Position numbers and translations under genes: made by a program
The notes under the pieces: generated by a model
Told to the model about the DNA's origin: nothing
Database searches by the model: none
The model's input: only the letters and a program-made list of their open reading frames with translations
Part shown: positions 35,959-50,689 of the stretch, in pieces
How positions within the stretch are numbered: the stretch's first letter is position 1
Layout: the number at the start of each line of letters is the position of its first letter
From: Diphasiastrum complanatum
Taxonomy: Eukaryota > Streptophyta > Lycopodiopsida > Lycopodiales > Lycopodiaceae
Length of the DNA: 64,000 nt
Assembly (NCBI GenBank): GCA_029204225.1
Contig: CM055096.1
Coordinates: 71,801,349-71,865,348 of the forward strand
Direction of reading: 5' to 3'

Positions 35959-37531
35959 AGCCCATGTAGCCGACTTGTCTAACTCGTTTGACATATTGAA
36001 CTTCAAGCTTCCTCAATCGACTATTTCCATTGAAAGTCCAATCTCATCCACTTTTGACGAACAACATATCAATGACGAATCCGATTTTCAAAGTCAAGTA
36101 CAAAGCAGATGGAAGCATCGACAGAAGAAAAGCCCGACTTGTCGCCAGAGGATTTTCTCAGGTATACAATATCGATTACACTGAGACCTTCAGTCCATTA
36201 GTAAAGCATTCTTCTATTCGACTTTTATTATCGTTTGCTGCTACAGCAAATTTGGAAATACATCAAATGGATGTACATACAACATATCTTAATGGAGTTA
36301 TCAAAGAAGACATTTACATGGTGCAACTCGAAGGTTATATTATCGAAGTAAACACAATCATGTGTGTAAACTCCATAAAGCACTTTATGGCTTGAAGCAA
36401 TATGCTCGAGCATGGTTTCAAAGGATCAATACTTTTCTCATTGATCACAGCTGTATACCAAGCTCTTCAGATTTGAATGTCTACTTCAAAACAATGCAGC
36501 AGACTTTTATCATATCACTTTATACATAGACAACACATTGCTCTTCGACAACAGTATCGATCTGATAAATGAAGGCAAATCAATGCTATCTTCCGAATTC
36601 GACATGACCGATCTAGACGAAGCTCATTTCTGCCTTGGTATTCAAATCCACAGGGACAGAAATCGAAAGTTGATCTACATTACTCAACATAGGTACATCT
36701 ACAATATGTTAGTCAGATATAATCTGATAAATTGCAATTTAGTTCTCTCACCAATGGAACTAGGTCTCAAATTGTCAAAGGACCAGTGTCCCCGAACAAT
36801 CGAAGGGAAAGAGCAGATGCGTGAGTATCCTTATCATTCGATAATAGGATCCTTTATGCAGGCAATGATCTATACCAAGCCAGACATAGCTTTTGCAGTC
36901 AGCTCCTTAAGTCAGTATATGACTATAATCCTGGTATGACACATTGGAAGGCTCTTATCAAAGTCATGAGATATCTTCGAGCTACTATTGACTTTTGCAT
37001 TTGTTATGGAGTAGTCGACAACGACAAACTCAATTTACTCAATGGTTACACAGATGCAAGTTGGGCAAGAGATGTAGACACTCGTAAATCTACTTTTGGA
37101 TTTACATTCTTTCTCAACAATGGTCTTATTTCCTGGAACAGTCGCAAGCAATCTTCGATAGTTCTATCTTCTACAAAATCAGAATATATTGCAGTCTCAC
37201 AAGCTACAAAAGAAGCAATTTGATTGAGAAACTTACTTTCAGATATCGGTCTGAATCAATATGTTCCGACATTACTATTTTGTGATAATCAAAGTGCCAT
37301 CACCTTATCAACCAGCCCTAGATTTCATTCTAGGAGTAAGCACACTGAACTCAAGTATCACTATGTCAAAAGCAAAGTTCTCGACAAAGAGGTTAGATTG
37401 TAGTACTGTCGAATGCAAGATATGACAACAGATATTTTTACTAAAGCATTAAGCTTGGATACACATAGAAAGTTCTGTTCAGAACTAAGTTTAAAGGTCA
37501 AGGCATTCATGGATTCAGATTAAGGGGGAGT
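35959..37531 (+). pseudogene. Copia RT and RNase H (TGTTGG-LTR family)
   Basis: After about 130 bp resembling an integrase-RT linker, RT begins at FKVKYKADGSIDRRKARL and continues FSQVYNIDYTETFSPLVKHS, LEIHQMDVHTTYLNG. A frameshift near 36350 is followed by KALYGLKQYARAWFQ. The catalytic box reads YIDN where copia has YVDD, so Asp is lost. Then come MTDLDEAHFCLGIQIHR, YTKPDIAFAVSSLSQYM and, after another break, RNase H with DASWARDVDTRKSTFGF, STKSEYIAVSQATKEAI, FCDNQSAI and SKHTELKYHYV. It runs up to a PPT AAGGGGGAG (37523-37531). Several stops make it inactive. Confidence 0.88.
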
Positions 37532-38126
37532 GTTGGATTATTCTCCTACTAATCGACTAATCGACATTTTAATCTTCATCCAACTTTTATCCAGACCTAC
37601 AATTTTCTTTGTGTTTTTACACAATCTACATAACTACTCGGAAACGGCTCATAGTATCAGCATTTTTGGCATTTTCTCTCACTTCGGCGTTTTTGCAAAA
37701 TGTCAGATGCCTCAAATGTCAAGGAAATGACATTGGCGAAGACCTTCGCATTTTTTGCATTTTTGCATGATTGTTTACGTTCATTTCTGTAGAGTGACAA
37801 TTTACGTTCAAATTTGCAGATAGACTGTTTACGACCAAAGCCACCGAATTACATTAATTCATCAGCAAGTAATTTCTGAGAAGTCCTAACTGGATGGATA
37901 CCAGCACATCACAACCAACTAGATTATGCATTTGGCGACCTAATTGCTTAGTATAAATAGCTATTCATATTCCTACATCACAGACATTGAAGCATGAAGA
38001 TCAATCATCAAGTATTGAATAGTTAGCGTTCTCTCTCAAGCCTGCGAGCTTGAACACTCTTGAGCATTCTAGATCTATGACTGGAAACTATTATAATATT
38101 GTTTCTATACTGTATTAGAACAATTG
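37532..38126 (+). repeat. 3' LTR (TGTTGG family), incomplete
   Basis: Begins TGTTGGATTATTCTCC directly after the PPT, and matches in reverse orientation 38950-39499 and about 50030-50595. Similarity stops near GCATTCTAG (about 38070), so the last third is divergent or missing. Contains TAGTATAAATAGC, a likely TATA box, near 37950. At 38127-38138 GCTCTGATACTA followed by TGTCGG suggests the edge of another minus-strand PBS and LTR remnant reaching to about 38330. Confidence 0.8.
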
Positions 38127-38338
38127 CTCTGATACTATGTCGGGATTCAGAGAGAAGAATCCTCAATGCATGAAACTACGTCTATCAGATTCAGACCGAC
38201 TTCGACAAGTTGAAGACTGCCCTACTTGATCCAGCTTCGAAGTCACTGGATCGATGCGATCGATTCCATAGCCATGCATGAAGTGGATTGATTTATGATT
38301 TAGCTTGCATAAGCGTATTAATGCAGAATTTAAAGCAT

Positions 38339-38557
38339 TCAAATTGACAGAACATCAACCGCCATATGAAATAGTCTCAGGATGTCCCAAACTTCTCTCG
38401 AAGGTTTGGCTTCAGCTACATGGCCAATCTGAGTATCTGATATATTCAGGATAATAAGTGCGAAAGCTTTACCATCCTTTGACTTCCATTTCGAGTTGTC
38501 TGTGTCGTCTTCAGACTTCACTTCGATACTTGTAACAACATCCCACAACTCGTTGGC
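38339..38557 (-). pseudogene. Copia gag fragment fused to the PBS
   Basis: ANELWDVVTSIEVKSEDD, KWKSKDGKAFALIILN and SDTQIGHVAEAKPSREVWDIL match the gag of the copy at 49.3 kb. Here the gag text begins immediately after the PBS (38558-38569), so about 200 bp of leader with the gag start codon is deleted. Confidence 0.8.
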
Positions 38558-38569
38558 GCTCTGATACCA

Positions 38570-39499
38570 TGTTGGAAAGAGGTGTGTGAAAGATAGGTCA
38601 AACTCGAAAAGAAACGAACTTGAATGAAAAGAATTCGAATGACAAGAATTAAAACTTATCGTGCGTAGCGGAATAAACTATCTTCCTCTTTCTTTATGCA
38701 TGACTACGTCTATCAATTTCAAACAAAACAATAGTGATAGAAATCACGTTCGATCTTATAGTAACTAACTTTGCAATCATTAGTACTACAGTGATTACGT
38801 AGCCAAACATTAAGCATCGAAACATCAGACAAATAATTAGTCGCGAACCATTAGACAAATAATTAGTCACGAAGAACTAGACAAATAATTAGTCATGAGA
38901 AACTACAAAAGCGCATACATTCTGAGACGAAATTGAATGCAATAAGATATAGTATTGATTCAGTATGAAAGCGAAACAGATGTAAATGAGTACAACAAGT
39001 TGTGGATTGAAGCCGCGTAATCTAAGCTATTTCCGAACGGCTAAAAATATAAGTCTGAATTAAGCGCAATGCTGATAAGCAGTAAGCGCAATAGCAATCT
39101 CTAAACAACTCTAAGAAGGAGAGAGAGAGCTAACTATTCAATACTTGATCATAAGATGTTGATCATATTTTGATGTTTGATACTTACTGTGATGTTGAAA
39201 TATGAGTAGCTATTTTTACTAAGCAATTAGGTCGTCAAAAGCGTTCATCCAGTTGGCTATGATGTGCTGGCATCCATCCAGTTAGGACTTCTCATAAACT
39301 ACTTGTTGATGCATTAATGCAAGTCAGTGGCTTTGGTCGCAAACAGTTTGTTCGCAGAAATGAACGTAAACTATCACTAAGAGCCGTTTCGAGTAGTTAT
39401 GCAGACTGTGTAGAAACACGAAGAAAATTGTAGGTCTGGATAAAAGTTGGATGAAGATTAAAATGTCGATTAGTCGATTAGTGAGAGAATAATCCTACA
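38570..39499 (-). repeat. 5' LTR of copia TGTTGG family (minus strand), 930 bp
   Basis: Plus-strand ends are TGTTGGAAAGAGG and AATCCTACA; PBS GCTCTGATACCA lies at 38558-38569. It is homologous to 49572-50595 over its length. AAATAATTAGTC is tripled near 38835-38895, which is an internal expansion. Its right end is joined to gypsy integrase sequence at 39500. Confidence 0.88.
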
Positions 39500-42400
39500 G
39501 ATAGGACATCCAAATCTAGTAATAACATTTTCATAGAGAAACTTAGCTGTTGCTTTTGCATATGCAACTCAAACTGCTTTCGATTCAATCCACTTGGTCA
39601 TATAGTCAGTTGCAACAATTATATATATGGCCTGAGATCCTCTTGTTGCAGGATGAATAGGACCAACATAGTCGAGGCCCCATTTCTCGAACGGTGCTTG
39701 CAATAAAATTGGATGTAAAGGTTCATAATTCTGTCGAGTAGGACGACGTGCTCATTGACAAACATCGCATGACTGAATATAATTTTTTGTATCTTTGTGA
39801 AGTGTAGGCCACCAACATCCTGATTGTAAAAGTTTGTGAACAGTGATATTTGTTAAAAAATGTTCTCTGCCCATGCCATCATGAGAAAACATGATAAGTT
39901 CAGGTACTTCATGCGACAAAACACATCTTCGTAAAATATCATCCATTTCTCGGCGATACAATTGTCCAACAATCAATTGATAATGTTGTGCCTTTTGAAT
40001 TAATTGTCTCTTCTATACTTTTGTCAAGGAATCATACTTCAACATAAAATAATGCAGCATATGGTAGTTCATCATCCACTTCAGTATTAACAGGCATTGA
40101 TTCAATCCTTGAAACATGGTCGGCTAGATAATGTTGTTTACCCTTTCGAACCACAACGCAAAAATCAAATTCGATCAATAGTAGTAACCATCTTGCATTA
40201 CGCCTTGTGTTGCATGTCTTGTTCACCAAATAAAGTAACGGCTGATGATCAGTATAAAATACAAAATGCATTGCCATTAGATAATGTCGAAACTTTTTAA
40301 CAGAAAAAATCATGGCCAATGCTTCACGTTCAGTTGTCGAATAATTCTTCTCAGGATCTGTAAGTTGTCTGCTTGCAAACCTGATAGGATAATCCTTCTT
40401 GTATTCACCTGGCTGCGTCAAAACTGATTAGATGGCATATTTCAATGCATCAGTGTGAACGTGAAACTCAATTGTCCAGATTGGAGCTCGTAGTATCGGT
40501 GCATAAGCTAAAGCTTTTTTCAATTTCTCAAATGCTTTCAATGCCTCTACTGTCCAAATTGGTACAATGGTCAATTTATATATAGGTCTTACTAAATCTG
40601 CAAAGAATAGTATGAATATCCGATAGTAATTTGCATGACTCATAAAAACATAGACTCCTCGAATTGTTCCTGGCGGTGGTAGCTCGATAATGAATTTAAT
40701 TTTGGAATAATCCATAGCAATGCCATGTCTTGATATTACATGTCCAAGCCATGAGTGACCCAAATTTGACACTTTTCTAGATTTAAGGAGATTTGGTATT
40801 TGTGACAACATTCAAATACTTTTTTCAAACGATCCAAGTGGTCTGTATCTGCACTATGGACTCCAAAATCATCCAAGTATATTTCAAGGAATTTTTGCAA
40901 GTAGTCCTTAAAGGCAAACTACATCACTCGTTGATATGAACTAGGTGCATTACAAAGTCCAAACGACTTCACTTTATAAGCATAAGTTCTCCATTCTGTT
41001 GCAAAAGCTGTTTTGTGGCGATCCGTAGGTGCTATCTTAACTTGGTTGTAACCACTAAATCCATCCAAAAAATTGTACGCTTCCGTTCCATCAAGATGGT
41101 CCAACATGCTTTCAGTAAAGGGTAACGAAAAGTGATTCTTTCGCGTCACTTTGTTCAAAGCTTTGAGATTCACGCAAATTCTCATCTTTCCATTCTTCTT
41201 AGGAACAACAACAATTGGCGAAACTCATTCCGTATGTTCGATTTCATAAATGAAGTCGGCTTCAAGTAGTCTTTGCAGCTCTTTCTTTATAAGATCCGTA
41301 ATGTTTGGATTACAATGATAAAATCTTGTGACCTTTGGAACTGCATCAGGCATTAAGAGTATCGTATGCTCAATAACCGAGGTAGGGATCCCTTTGAGGT
41401 CCTTGTACGTCCAAGCAAAACAGTCTTGATATATGATCAATAACTTTCTTAGCGCTTGAAATTGTTCAAAAGTAAGTTGCGCTCCAGCTTGAACAATCTT
41501 TTTTGGCTCTCCTAGTTCAGCAAGATTCATTGGCTGAGTCCTAGCTGGTCCATCGTAAACCTCCTTTGTTTCTGGTTCTTTCTCTTTAGATTCACGATGA
41601 GCTTTTGGTAACATAATCACCACATCATCCAAAGTATAGCATTTGAAATGCTCAGACATATCATGCTGGACTTCTTCGGATTGTTCTTTTTCATATGGGT
41701 TATTTTTTTATCTCCGTTTAGCTTTTTTGGCAGGAATAGATCTTGGAGGTGATGATGCTCTAGAAGATGTGCTTTTCTCTTAAGGTGATGACTTCTTTGA
41801 TGGTGATTTCTTACGAGAATTCCGACTTGAAGTATAATCCTCGACCTTTCCTTTTTCTTTATCCAATAAAGGTGATACATTCTTAGAATCAACTTTTCGA
41901 GATGATTTTTCCCATTTTAGGACCGTATTATAGTGTTGTTTAGCTTGTTTCTTTGTCATAGGTCCTGACATCTTATCCTCCTTCAATATAACTGCTCTTG
42001 GCGGTTTTATTGTTGGCTCATCCAAAATATCTTGAACTCCATATCTTGTAGGATCCATATGATTGAGAATCTGTCATCCGTAAGTTTTGCCTCTCCATCA
42101 TAAGTCAAAGCATGACTAACATGTATTAGATCATCTTCAATCGGATCTGGAATTGGTTCAGTTGATATCCAAGCTAGATTCATTATATTTAATGGAAAAG
42201 TGATCGGCGTGTCCAAAGTTCAATCAAGTAAGAAAATTTTGCTCAATTCAGATTGATTATCTTGTCGACACATATAGCCTGCTATACAATCCACTATTGC
42301 AAGAGCTTGATTCTAATTGACAGTGTCGGTTTGAGAGTCATAATGGACTCCCAGAGTCTTCACTTGTCGATCACAAGTATGCTCTATTGTTGATGAATCA

Positions 42401-43170
42401 TCATCCCCTCTTTGGACTACTGGCTTGATAGTCCAAGTGATTGGATCTACTTTGACCGCACGCTCACGATTCTCAAAAGTAATTTTGTCGGTGCCCCAGT
42501 TATGAATTACTTGTGCAACTCGTAACCATGGACGTTCCAATAAAACTCGATATACATTTGGTGCGTTAGGTAAGTCCATTACTACAAAAGTAATGACAAA
42601 TTGTACTCCAGCAATTTTGACAGGTACGTCTTCAACCTTCTTCTTCCTGCAACTGTTTAATCCATTGTCTCATATCTTGGTATCTCTTCTTTTCTGCTTT
42701 GAGATTCGGATACACGCCTGATGCAATTGGTATATCTGTAGTTGGTATAGATTCAGCAGGTATTGGATCAACTAGAACTCCTTTTTGTTTTTGAGCTCTA
42801 GTAACAACCGTCAAAGGTACAGTTGGTTTAGGTTTAACTATGGTCTTTTCTTGATTGTAATCAAGTTCATTGGAGCAGTAACCAGAGGTGGTTTGGGTCT
42901 TGCAGGACAATCTTTATAACAGTGTCCATAACCATAGTCTCTACATAATGGTACAAACTTTTCTTTGTTTGGACATTCAGTAACTCTATGGTTTTCTCTG
43001 CATGCAAAACATCCAAATCGCGCTCTGGTCCATTGTCTAGCTGCTTGTTGTTGTGCAACATCATAGATAGCATACTGCTCTAAAGGACCACTCTCGTGAT
43101 CATGGCTATAGTTCCATTGCTCATTAGCATGATGAGATTTTGGTTCCATTAGATTAGCAAGAGACAAAAA
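39500..43170 (-). pseudogene. Decayed Ty3/gypsy element (gag to integrase)
   Basis: Minus-strand order, right to left: gag end with two degenerate zinc knuckles (CFACRENHRVTEC and CRDYGYGHCYKDC, near 43060-42920); protease end ERPWLRVAQVIHNWG near 42520; gag-RT linker AYKDLKGIP-like FAWTYKDLKGIPTS (41400); RT with VNLKALNKVTRKNHF, DHLDG, FSGYNQVKIAP, FGLCNAPSSYQRVM (41185-40919), and FLRHIISRHGI-type GHVISRHGIAMD; RNase H with TEREALAMIFSVKKFRHYL and TDHQPLLYLV (40421-40032); integrase zinc finger with CVLSHEVPELI, HDGMGREHF and SCDVCQ (39976-39752), then IN core start WGLDYVGPIHPATRG-like and TDYMTKW-like text. It stops at 39500 against a copia LTR. Many stops and frameshifts. Two knuckles distinguish it from the chromovirus at 12.6 kb. 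Confidence 0.88.
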
Positions 43171-45692
<2,522 letters not shown>

Positions 45693-45739
45693 ACAGAAAG
45701 CATAAGAAATAACAATTCCAATAACATTCAGATCCAACA

Positions 45740-46591
45740 ATTAGCAAAAATACAACAAAAGCGTGAGAGATGAATGAAAAAGGATAGAGAGCAAGGACAT
45801 TCACAAGTTCATTCCATAAGAAAACCAATATGCTTATATTGAAATAAAAATTTGAACATGGGGAGCAACTCGAGTTTGTCCCTATTTATAGTGGAGAGGA
45901 GGGCCTTGGCCTCAAAATCCTATTGGCCCATTTCTACCTCCCTAACTATTCATATTTAAAAAAGAGTGGGAACCCATTCAATAACTGGAGGGAACCAATT
46001 TGAAATTGAATTTGAACCAATTTTGGTGGGAGACCCAACTTTCTTCACTAACTTGACATTTAGGCCTATGATATTAAAAGTCCTGTAAAAAGGCCTAAAG
46101 TCCTTTTACTAACTTGTAACTATTCAAATAACTATGTGATCATCAGGTTGGACTTACACACGCAGGGTGCCAAATCCCTCTCACTTATTAATTAGGGTTA
46201 GGGTTGCCTCGGGATCCACAAACCCTCCAACAATAAAGATTGTGTAAGCACTTGTGGACTTTCTATCCACTTTATTAGTTGCAAATTTTGAATTTGAAAA
46301 AGCAACCATTGTTAGATCCTTTCCTTTATAGATCCAACCATAATCTAGTGTGGAGGAAACACATCTCAAGATCCTTTTGGCCAATATCCAATGACAAACT
46401 TTTGGATCTTGCATAAATGGACTCAATTTATGCACACTAAAGCTCAAATCCAGCCTAGTTATGGTCAAACAAATAAGGGAGCCAATAAGACTTATATAAA
46501 GGGTGATGTCCTCGAAGGATCTTTCATCCCCGTTAATAGGATCTTTTACAACATGCTCCATAAGAGTATCTATACTCTTGAAATTTTCCAT
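45740..46591 (-). pseudogene. Copia RNase H fragment with possible 3' LTR
   Basis: 46591-46181 encode GDERSFEDITLYISLIGSL, LDLSFSVHKLSPFMQDPKVC and FSNSKFATNKVDRKSTSAY, the end of RT and start of RNase H, related to the remnant at 19.5-21.0 kb. It is truncated on both sides. The 45740-46180 stretch has CCCTATTTATAGTGG-like TATA text and may be LTR-derived; this is a guess. Confidence 0.75.
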
Positions 46592-46647
46592 ATAAAACTT
46601 TTAAAGCATAGAAAGAGCATATCTAGATTGACTAAAGGCTTCTCATC

Positions 46648-46742
46648 CACCTCTTATATTGATTGGACCACATTCAAACCACCTCTAACTTTGATTGGAC
46701 CATTTTCGTGCACCTCTTGCTATGATTGGTCCACATGGTCAA
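46648..46742. repeat. Three-unit tandem repeat, about 31 bp, with GATTGG motifs
   Basis: Units start at 46648, 46680 and 46711, each CACCTCT-n-TTGATTGGACCA-like (the third CTATGATTGGTCCA). Confidence 0.75.
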
Positions 46743-46984
46743 ATGACATTATGAGGTGCTTAGTCATTGCTCTCTACCATCATGACAAGTGTAAGCAATC
46801 TACACTAACGCGAGCTAATCTTAGCCATAATTTGGCCAAATCACATATTTACAAGTGTACATGGAGTGGGTGTGGCATAGCACCCCCAAAAGTCAAGATA
46901 GATAGCTTTTATGTTTTTCATAGTGGACGTGGGAGAAGTAGATGTAGATGTGAATAAAGCAAAGGGCAAAAGATGGAAGGACCA

Positions 46985-49400
46985 CTTGATAGTTACATTG
47001 ATACACATTTGAGGTCAGATGCAATTAGAGTTCATGAAGCCCCTAAGAAAGGAGTGGAATTGTGGAACTATTTGTGAGGTTGTGCTACACTTGTGTTGAT
47101 TTTGATAAAGATGTGCAAGCTTGTCAAAAAAAAATGAAAGACCATTTATGTGAACTACAAGGAGGATAAAACCTCCAACGGAATTTTTGGGATTGCATGG
47201 TCCAACAAATGATCCACAATACTTGAGGTTGATAAACTGATCTTCGATGAAGATGACATCCCGACTAGTGAATATCTTCGACTCAATGGGATCGAACAAC
47301 TTGTAAGCTTGATCTGAAGTAGTGTAGCTGATGAAAATACATTTGATACTCTGAAAGTCGAGCTTCTTCCTGATATCATGAGGAATCTATGCATAAGCAG
47401 TACATCCAAAAACTCGTAAGTTTGATAAAGAAGGTTTGGTACTTTGAATGGTGTTTTGTCTAAAAGACCTTTAGTAGGACATCTGTTCTGAATATAGTTT
47501 GTTGTTGATACAGCTTTAGCCCAGAGACTTTGGAAGTGACGCATGTGATAACATGCACTTTGCCGATTCGACTAAGGTTCTGTGGTTTCTCTCAGCAAGA
47601 CCATTTGACTGAGACAAATATGAGGTAATGTATTGTTGCTCAATGTCGTTGTTAAGGCAATACTCTTTGAATTCCGATGGAGATGTATTCTCCCCCATTG
47701 TAGGACCTCAGTGCTTTGATTCTTTTGCCAGTTTGATTTTTGCATGCCCTTTGAAGTGTCTAAACTTGATGAAAGCCTCTGGTTTTTGCTTAATGAAGTA
47801 AACAATTGTTCTTCTAGAGAATTCGTCAATAAAAGTAATGAAATACTTTGCATCTAGCAATGATGGAGTTTGCATAGGTCCACATATATCTGAATGAACA
47901 ACATCTAACAAACCTTTTGCTACATGCCTATGACTCGATCTAAAAGGAATCCTAGTCTACTTTCCAAGAATGCAGCTATGGCAGACAGGGAGATCGACTT
48001 TGCCAGAAGGATAGTCGAGATCAAGTGCAAGGGGTTGTCTAGACATGTTCGAAACATATGCATAATTCAAGTGTCCTAAGCGATGATGCCATAGTAATGC
48101 TTTATTGAGAAGAACAGAGGTTTTCAAGGCTTGACTAGAATCAGAATATCAATGTGCCAATCTATATAAGTATCCATGCCTCTTGCCGAGTGCAAGGATC
48201 TTATTACTCCTTTTGACAATTTTGCATTGATCATACTCAAACTCCACCTTATGACCTAAATTTGTAATTCTACTTACTGATAACAGATTTGTAGAGAGTT
48301 TAGGAACATAAAAGACTTTTGACAGTAGTTTGAACTGATCATGCTGGAATCTTAATCTTATAGTACCTTCACCTTCGATAGTGTGAGTGCTATCATCACC
48401 AAGATGAACATACTTCTTTGTGTTGTAAGGCATATATGAATGGAAAATATCACGATGATTGGTCATATGTTGAGTAGCTTCGAAATTCAGAAACCACGAA
48501 TCATCCGAATTCGCATTTTTGTCTTTGACCATAAAAGTGCCTTCGTCCATTTTGACTTCAAGAGATGTTGTAATTGTATTTGCTTGTTGATCAGGTTGCT
48601 TGGCTACATTCTTCACTTTGAGAATTTGGCAATCCTGGATGTCATGGTTATTGCACTTGCAATACCTGCAAAACATCTTCTTCTTTGACGAATGTGGATT
48701 TGATGATTGTTCTTGGCCTTGAGTCTGTTTTTGATTCGATGCAGACTGCTTGGAGCCTTTCTGCTTCTGTCGTTTCGAGACCTTGTTAACATATAGAGCA
48801 TGAAATGAAAAGGTAGACAAAGTGTCTTGACTTCTTCGATTATCTTTTTGCAGCAACATAGTGATAACTCTTGTAAGAGTTAAATTTGAGTGCGTCGTGA
48901 TGATCATCACCCAGTTCTCATATGTAGAGGGCAGACTTGAAAGCAATGTCATAATTGCGTCTTGATCATCTATGACTAATCCAACAGCAGCCACCTATTG
49001 CAAGAGATTCTTAAACTGGTTAATATGATTTTGAAGAGAATCATTGTTCGACATCTTGAGTGTGAAGAATTTCTTTCAAAGATACAACTTCGTAGTTACG
49101 TCTCTCACATCATATAGTGAGCTCAGGATGTCCCAAACTTCTTTCGAAGTTTTGGCTTCAGCTACGTGGCCAATCTGAGTATTTGTTATATTGAGGATAA
49201 TAAGCGCGAAAGCTTTACCATCCTTCGATTTCCATTTCGAGTCTTTTGTGTCGTCTTCAGGCTTTACTTCGATACTTGTAACAACATCCCACAACTCGTT
49301 GGCAACTAGCAAGATCTTCATCTTAAATTTCCATAAATGATAATTGGATCCATTAAGCTTCTATGCGATAAGACCAGCTTTACTTTGAAAATCCATTTGG
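46985..49400 (-). pseudogene. Copia gag, protease and integrase (TGTTGG family)
   Basis: Gag starts near 49400 (SKAGLIA-like, then ANELWDVVTSIEVKPEDD, KAFALIILNITNTQIGHVAEA, DVTTKLYL), then, after a frame change, LLSSLPSTYENWVMIITTHS (48930) and zinc knuckle CRYCKCNNHDIQDC. The protease-like region has WFLNFEATQHM where copia has W-DSGA-HM, so the catalytic Asp is Asn. YLGDDSTHTIEGEGTIRLRF and YVPKLSTNLLSVSRI follow. Integrase has DVVHSDICGPMQTPSL, YFITFIDEFSRRTIVYF, SNGLAERNHRTLVES, and the C-terminal FDPIESKIFTSRDVIF. Stops and frameshifts divide it. RT is missing; a different copia lies to its left. Confidence 0.88.
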
Positions 49401-49571
49401 AACTTTAGTCTGACAACGTTAAGAGAGATACCGCATTGTGGAAACAATTCTCTGATACTGAAACAAATTGATTCGAACTGAAGGATAATTTGATATTGCG
49501 AAAGATATCAAGTATAAGAGCTTGCGCTCTGATATAGTATTAGGCCTTGAAGAATCAATGCTTTGATACCA

Positions 49572-50595
49572 TGTTGGAAAGAGGTGTGTAAAAGATAGGT
49601 CGAATAGTATCCAACAAAAAGAATTCAAATGACAAGAAAGAAAACTTATCATGCACAGCAAACTATCTTTCTCTTTCTCTATGCATGACTATACCTATCA
49701 ATTTCGAACAAAACAATAGTGAGGAAAATCATGTTCGATCTTATAGTAACTAAATTTGAGATCATTAGTACTACAGTGATTACGTAGCCAAACATTGAAT
49801 TATCAGACAAATAATCAGTCGTGAAGAATTACAGAAACGTGTACATTCTAAGATGAAGTTGAATGCAATGAGAAGACAATAATGATTCAGTATGAAACCG
49901 AAATGGATGTAAATGAGTACAACAAGTTGCAGATCAAAGTCGCGTACTCTAAGCAATCTCTGAGCGGCTAAATATAAGTCTGAATTAAGGCAACTACTGA
50001 TAAGGAGTGCGCAATAGCAATATCTAATCAATTCTAAAGAATTGAGCTAGAATGCTCAAGAGTGTTCAAGCTCACAAGCTTGAGAGAAAACGCTAACTAT
50101 TCAATACTTGATAATTGATCTTCATGCTCCAATGCCTATGATGTATGAATATGAACAACTATTTTATACTAAGCAATTAGGTTGCCAAATGCGTCATCCA
50201 GTTGGCTGATGTGCTGGCATCCATCCAGTTAGGACTTCTCAGAAATTACTTGCTGATGAATTAATGCAAGTCGATGGCTTTGGTCGTAAACAGTCTGTCA
50301 ACAGATTTGAACGTAAACTGTCACTATGTAGAAATGAACGTAAACTGTAATGCAAAAAATGCGAATAATACGAAGGTCTTTGCCAACGTCATTTTCTTAA
50401 CATTTGAGGCATCGGACATTTTGCAAAAAAGTCGAAGTGAGAGAAAATCCCAAAAGATGAAAATCCCGACACTGTGAGCCGTTTCCGAGTAGTTATGCAG
50501 ACTGTGTAAAAACACGAAGAAAACTACAGGTCTGGATAAAAGTTGGATGAAGATTAAAATGTCGATTAGTCGATTAGTAGGAGAATAATCCAACA
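49572..50595 (-). repeat. 5' LTR of copia TGTTGG family, 1024 bp, with PBS
   Basis: Begins and ends with the 6-bp inverted repeat TGTTGG/CCAACA. The PBS TGGTATCAAAGC (element sense, 49560-49571), one mismatch from initiator-Met tRNA, abuts it. It is homologous to the LTRs at 38570 and 37532. TATTTTATACTAAGC in the middle is a TATA candidate (about 50160). Confidence 0.92.
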
Positions 50596-50689
50596 GTCTA
50601 CATACACTCACCTTGCATTTCCAGATGGATTCGTAATCACAATCTGCTCTAATGGTAGAAAAAATCGATGATTTGAATTACCGTTTATG

